From assembly GCA_964427955.1 (NCBI GenBank), contig CAYRWY010000269.1, forward strand, positions 1 through 8,180: a stretch of 8,180 nt of DNA, given 5' to 3'. This document shows, piece after piece, positions 5,081 to 8,180 of the stretch. Origin of the DNA: JACRBK01 sp964427955. GTDB taxonomy: Bacteria > Chloroflexota > Anaerolineae > Aggregatilineales > Aggregatilineaceae. Within the stretch, counting starts at the first letter, position 1, and every line of letters begins with the position of its first letter. The notes beneath the pieces are model-generated. The model was not told the origin of the DNA. It saw only the letters and a program-made list of their open reading frames with translations, and searched no databases. The translations under genes and the position numbers were made by a program.

Positions 5081-7195
5081 TTACGGACGGGTCATGCCCG
5101 CGATAGCATCCGCGCCGCCAATCGATTCCAGCGTGTCGTAGAGGACCTGGGCGACGTACTTGCCGTTGTGGGCAAACGCGCCGGGGTCTTTCACGACGTA
5201 CTGGTAGTTGTAGGCCGCGCGCAGCAGGTTGGGCGTCCAGGCGGCGAAGGCGTTGTCGCTGTTCGCTTCGTCCGGATCGACCGTGCCGTTGGCGTTGGTG
5301 TCGGTGAACCAGTACGGGTAGGCCAGCGGGTTGTAGGCAATCGCCGTGCCGGTCTTCTCGGTGGCATACTTCTGGATCGCCACGAGCAGCGCCGCATTCA
5401 TGTCCGCGATCTCGCCGTACAGACCTTCGTCCGCGCCATCGCCGTCGTAATCACCCGCCGACATGCGGATGTCTTCGACGCTGGTGATCCCCTGGTGGCA
5501 CGTCGTGCACTGGTCGAACTTGACGGTCAACTGGTGCACGTCGTGGCAGGCGGTGCAGTTGTCGAAGCCGGGCACGTGGGCGAACTGGCCCAGGTATTCC
5601 TTACCGTCATACTGGTAAATCCCCTGAGCAGCCGACCCGAACAGCGTCGCACCGGCGGCGAAGTAGTGCACGTTGCGGAAGCGCAGCTTGTCGGAGACTT
5701 CGTCATCGCCGACGCCCGCCGCCTTGATGGCGTTGTTGACGGAAACCGTCGATTCACGGCCCTGGTGGCAGCTAATGCACAGGTTGGCATCCGGCGCGTT
5801 CTCGAAGGCCAGCTTGGCCCCGCTGGGGAACGGCACCGCCTCGAACGTGTAGCGGGCGAAGTCCTGGAAGTTGGCGTGGCAGGTCGAGCACGCCAGGCCG
5901 TTGCCGGGTTCCGCCGCGATATTCGTGCCGTTGTGGATGAAGGTCGGCAAGCCGCTGGGCGCATGGCAGCGCGCGCAGGTGCCGGGCACTTCGCCTTCGG
6001 CGTCCCAGTGACGGAAGGCTTCCGCCGTCGCGTCAAAGTGTCCCGGAGGATTGCGGTGCAGCATGGCCAGATCCTTCGGCGCCGACAGTTTTTCGTTCAG
6101 GCTGGCAATCGAGTCGTAGAGAATCTCGGCCCAGTATTCGCCGTTGTGAGCGAACGCGCCGGGATCTTTCTCATACGCCTGGAAGTTGTAAGCCGCCTGG
6201 AGCAGGCGCGGGGTGAAGGAGACATACTTGGTCTCGCCTTCGTCCACCGTGCCGTTGTCATTCGCATCCGCGAAGAAGTACGGATAGGCCGACGCGCTGT
6301 AGGCAATCGGCGATCCGGCGACTTCCTTGCCATACGCCTGGATCTGTTCCAACAGGACGGCTTGCAGCCCTTCCAGCTCGCCGAAGATGCCTTCGGTCAT
6401 GTCGCCGTCGCCGTCATAGTCCACCTGCGATCCCATCATGCGGATATTTTGCAGGTCGTCTTCGCTCTGGACGTTGGTATGGCAGGCCGAGCATTCTTCG
6501 ACCTTGACCTTGAGCGAGTGCGGGTTATGGCACTGCGCGCAAGAGTCGTAGCCCTCGACGTGCAGGTTCTTACCGGCATAGGACTGGCCTTCGTATTCAT
6601 ACCCACCGTGCACTTCGGAGCCAAACAGGCTGGCCGCCGCCGCGAAGTAGTGGATATTCACGAAGCCGAGATCGGCGCTGACCGCATCGACATCGACCGC
6701 CGCCTTGGCAATCGCATCGTTGACGGTCTGCGTCGAGGCGCGACCCTGGTGGCATTCCATGCAGCGTGCGGAGGCATCCAGCCCGGTGATTTCTACGCCG
6801 GACGGGAAGACCACGCTGGTCTTGCTCACCGTGACCGGGTTGTGGCAGGTCGTGCAGCTAATGACCGTATCGACCGGGGCCGGATTCTCGACCGATCCAG
6901 CCGCCGTGCCATCGACGCCCAGGAAGTCGAGATAGCCGGTTTCGCTGTGGCACTTGGCGCAAGCGACCGGGACTTCCTTCGGATCTTCGGTGTCCCAGTG
7001 GCGGAAGGGTTCCGACTCGGCATCTGCGTGCGCCGATCCTGCCCAGGCTTCTTCGATCCAGGCGGGGCAGGGATCTTTGCAGTCGCCACCCTCTTGCGCA
7101 GCGACCGGGCGCGGGGAGTCAAGATCCCAGATCACCAGCGCTGCCGCCACGACGACCAGCGCCAGTCCCAAAACAAACAGCACCTTATGTGACAT
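5081..7195 (-). CDS. Exported decaheme c-type cytochrome: two five-heme units with EF-hand calcium loops
   Basis: The 704-residue protein has an N-terminal export signal (MSHK, a hydrophobic run to residue 23, then a likely cut near PVAAQ, 30-34) and no other membrane segment. Ten CxxCH heme sites start at Cys79, 114, 145, 219, 235 and at 407, 436, 473, 547, 563. The two sets are spaced alike, so the protein is a tandem duplication with a period of about 327 residues. Six other His are conserved in both units (56/386, 66/396, 182/510, 212/540, 226/554, 350/676) and could give the distal ligands for bis-His hemes. Each unit also has an Asp-rich DYDGDG loop (259, 582) and a full EF-hand loop (310-321, 632-643). 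Both units end with KDPGAFAHNG. The role is probably electron transfer outside the cytoplasmic membrane; the partner enzyme is not known. The AAGGGAGG ribosome site fixes the start at 7195 rather than 7219. Confidence 0.93.
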   Translation of the reverse strand: MSHKVLFVLGLALVVVAAALVIWDLDSPRPVAAQEGGDCKDPCPAWIEEAWAGSAHADAESEPFRHWDTEDPKEVPVACAKCHSETGYLDFLGVDGTAAGSVENPAPVDTVISCTTCHNPVTVSKTSVVFPSGVEITGLDASARCMECHQGRASTQTVNDAIAKAAVDVDAVSADLGFVNIHYFAAAASLFGSEVHGGYEYEGQSYAGKNLHVEGYDSCAQCHNPHSLKVKVEECSACHTNVQSEDDLQNIRMMGSQVDYDGDGDMTEGIFGELEGLQAVLLEQIQAYGKEVAGSPIAYSASAYPYFFADANDNGTVDEGETKYVSFTPRLLQAAYNFQAYEKDPGAFAHNGEYWAEILYDSIASLNEKLSAPKDLAMLHRNPPGHFDATAEAFRHWDAEGEVPGTCARCHAPSGLPTFIHNGTNIAAEPGNGLACSTCHANFQDFARYTFEAVPFPSGAKLAFENAPDANLCISCHQGRESTVSVNNAIKAAGVGDDEVSDKLRFRNVHYFAAGATLFGSAAQGIYQYDGKEYLGQFAHVPGFDNCTACHDVHQLTVKFDQCTTCHQGITSVEDIRMSAGDYDGDGADEGLYGEIADMNAALLVAIQKYATEKTGTAIAYNPLAYPYWFTDTNANGTVDPDEANSDNAFAAWTPNLLRAAYNYQYVVKDPGAFAHNGKYVAQVLYDTLESIGGADAIAGMTRP

Positions 7196-7199
7196 ATTT

Positions 7200-7207
7200 C
7201 CTCCCTT
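7200..7207 (-). promoter_or_regulatory. Ribosome binding site of the decaheme cytochrome
   Basis: AAGGGAGG lies four bases before the ATG at 7195. An in-frame ATG at 7219 would place this sequence inside the coding region, and it has no ribosome site of its own. Confidence 0.85.
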
Positions 7208-7240
7208 AAGCTCAATCAAACATCAAGTGGTCGAGCAGGA

Positions 7241-7278
7241 AATAAAAGGAGACTGCCCGCTTACGTGAGCAATCTCCT
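7241..7278 (-). terminator. Terminator or attenuator between the two cytochrome genes
   Basis: On the minus strand AGGAGATTGC pairs with GCAGTCTCCT over 10 bp (one U-G pair) around a 12-base loop, followed by TTTATT. The stop codon of the upstream gene lies in the loop, so ribosomes finishing that gene would melt the stem. It could let only part of the transcription reach the decaheme gene, for which no separate clear promoter was found in 7196-7246. Confidence 0.6.
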
Positions 7279-8000
7279 GGACCACACCGAATCATACGTC
7301 ACGCCCGCCGGAGGGCCGTGCCGCTGCGAGGCGAACACGACGTCCAACGAACGCACGTATTGGCGCGGGTCCGCCTGGACCTGCGCCGAGTTCGACACTG
7401 CCGCGATCACCCGGACCGGCGCCGCCACCAATGCCGCCTGCGACGACGTCTGCGGGATGCTGACCAGTGCAGCAGGTGCCGCCGCCGGGCGGTGATCATC
7501 TTGCTTCAGGCGATAGGGGCTGGCCTGGTTTTCCAGGTCATGCAGCAGCGCCTCAAGCTGATCGATATGCAAAAACCACTGCTGCACCACCACCGGATCG
7601 CGACCGTCGGTGGATTGGACCGCGTTCACCGTCCGCACGTAGGCGTCTGCCGCCTGCGCATTCTCCGGCAGCCGCAGCAGCCGCTGGCCGAGGTCGATCA
7701 GCCGGGCCTGGGCGCGCGCCTGCGGCTGAAGCGGGGTGACCGCCAGCCGGACGAGCGACCAATCGGTTTGTTCGGAGGGCGTATGAGGCCGCGCGGCCAC
7801 CAGCAGATCGTCCTGGACGGCCTGCGGCTCGTGACAGGTGAGACAGCCTTCGTCGAGATGGGTTACGGCCTCGGCGACCCGCAGCGCAGCGATTCCGCCG
7901 GGTGGTGCGGCGTCCGCTGGACGCGCACGGCCAGAACCAACGCCAGCAGTACCAGCGAGGCTCCCAACACGAACGCGCAGCAGTGAGGCCGTTTGAACAT
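7261..8000 (-). CDS. Membrane-anchored single-heme cytochrome-like protein, frame broken
   Basis: From the ATG at 8000 the frame gives MFKRPHCC and a strong hydrophobic helix to about residue 27, a signal or membrane anchor, but then meets a stop at 7863-7865. The frame one step away carries the rest: GCLTCHEP with a heme site (7831-7845), then a helical region of about 100 residues (LIDLGQRLLRLPE, QLEALLHDLENQ) and an Ala/Pro/Val-rich C-terminal part. Joining the frames by one added base between about 7866 and 7922 gives 246 residues. Neither half makes sense alone, since the heme frame lacks a signal. The cause may be a sequencing error or a true mutation; no classic slippery site is visible. 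It lies 65 bases before the decaheme gene and probably supplies a membrane-side electron carrier or anchor. Family not recognised beyond the heme site. Confidence 0.65.
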
Positions 8001-8042
8001 GAAGTTCTCGACAAAAACCAGAAATTGACAAAGACAATCACT

Positions 8043-8048
8043 AGAATA
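8043..8048 (-). promoter_or_regulatory. Candidate -10 box of the cytochrome operon
   Basis: TATTCT (4 of 6 consensus bases) would place the transcription start near 8036, with a leader of about 36 bases. No good -35 box is found at the right distance; instead a CRP/FNR-like palindrome occupies that place, as expected for an activator-dependent promoter. Confidence 0.4.
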
Positions 8049-8070
8049 CCGCAAATTTCCATCAACAACT

Positions 8071-8086
8071 AGTGATGTTTATCACT
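8071..8086. promoter_or_regulatory. CRP/FNR-family type operator
   Basis: AGTGAT-GTTT-ATCACT is a perfect 6-bp inverted repeat with a 4-base gap. It contains both the GTGA-N6-TCAC core of CRP sites and the TGAT-N4-ATCA core of FNR sites. Its centre is about 42 bases upstream of the start predicted from TATTCT, close to the -41.5 position of class II activators. Confidence 0.5.
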
Positions 8087-8095
8087 CAAGCGATG

Positions 8096-8124
8096 ATGAT
8101 ATACCTAATAACAATATAGCACAA
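8096..8124 (-). promoter_or_regulatory. Alternative upstream promoter of the cytochrome operon
   Basis: TTGTGC (8119-8124) and TATCAT (8096-8101) are 17 bases apart on the minus strand. If used, transcription starts near 8089 and the palindrome at 8071-8086 would lie just downstream, a repressor position. The rest of the sequence to 8180 holds no feature I can support. Confidence 0.35.
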
Positions 8125-8180
8125 ATTCGCGTGGGCAGTATCCTCCGATGGTAAGGGGGTGTATCCCAGCCTTGTGGCGA

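Noticed and set aside
5168..7192. 674-codon open frame on the plus strand opposite the decaheme cytochrome
   Set aside because: It is antisense to a gene with ten heme motifs and internal duplication; its product is Arg/Val-rich with no domain pattern. It is a by-product of GC-rich codon use.
7261..8037. Complete 258-codon gene starting at TTG 8037 for the single-heme protein
   Set aside because: Its first 45 residues are polar and unlike any signal, while the other frame gives a clear hydrophobic anchor at the same place.
8148..8180. ATG on the plus strand at 8148 as the start of a gene leaving the right edge
   Set aside because: It has only 11 codons in view and no ribosome site; the bases before it (TCCTCC) are the opposite of one.

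Overview
The window is GC-rich in most genes and AT-rich at both ends. It carries seven genes, six on the minus strand and one on the plus strand. The short zinc-ribbon membrane proteins, the LAAAAC-GG lipoprotein, the DUF433 gene and the large multiheme cytochrome fit a free-living or sediment bacterium. My best guess is a Chloroflexota (Anaerolineae-like) genome, but this rests on gene style alone; there is no marker gene in the window. No rRNA, tRNA, CRISPR array or insertion sequence was seen.

Left part (1-940): an AT-rich gene of unknown function runs off the left edge on the minus strand. It lies 35 bases downstream of a complete DUF433 antitoxin-like gene that has its own good promoter. 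The usual toxin partner (a DUF5615 PIN-like protein) is not seen next to it.

Middle part (884-3260): two overlapping minus-strand genes encode paralogous membrane proteins. Each has N-terminal zinc ribbons, a shared 'NGQTGK' motif and two C-terminal membrane helices. The pair ends at a textbook rho-independent terminator. The first gene seems to be read from a leaderless mRNA, because a TATGAT -10 box lies six bases before its ATG.

Next (3409-4983): a DUF2971 gene on minus and a small lipoprotein gene on plus diverge from a compact intergenic region holding back-to-back promoter-like elements. The lipoprotein gene is followed by a hairpin terminator.

Right part (5031-8124): this is the most interesting region, a two-gene cytochrome locus on the minus strand. 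The first gene encodes a small, membrane-anchored protein with one CxxCH heme site, but its reading frame is broken between anchor and heme site. The second encodes a 704-residue exported cytochrome with ten CxxCH motifs. It is built from two tandem five-heme units of about 327 residues, and each unit also carries a perfect EF-hand-type calcium loop and a second Asp-rich loop. An AGTGAT-N4-ATCACT palindrome of the CRP/FNR type lies near -42 of a plausible promoter, so control by redox or energy state is possible. A terminator-like hairpin sits between the two cytochrome genes and may set their relative output. Together they suggest a membrane-to-outside electron transfer route; the partner enzyme is not in the window.
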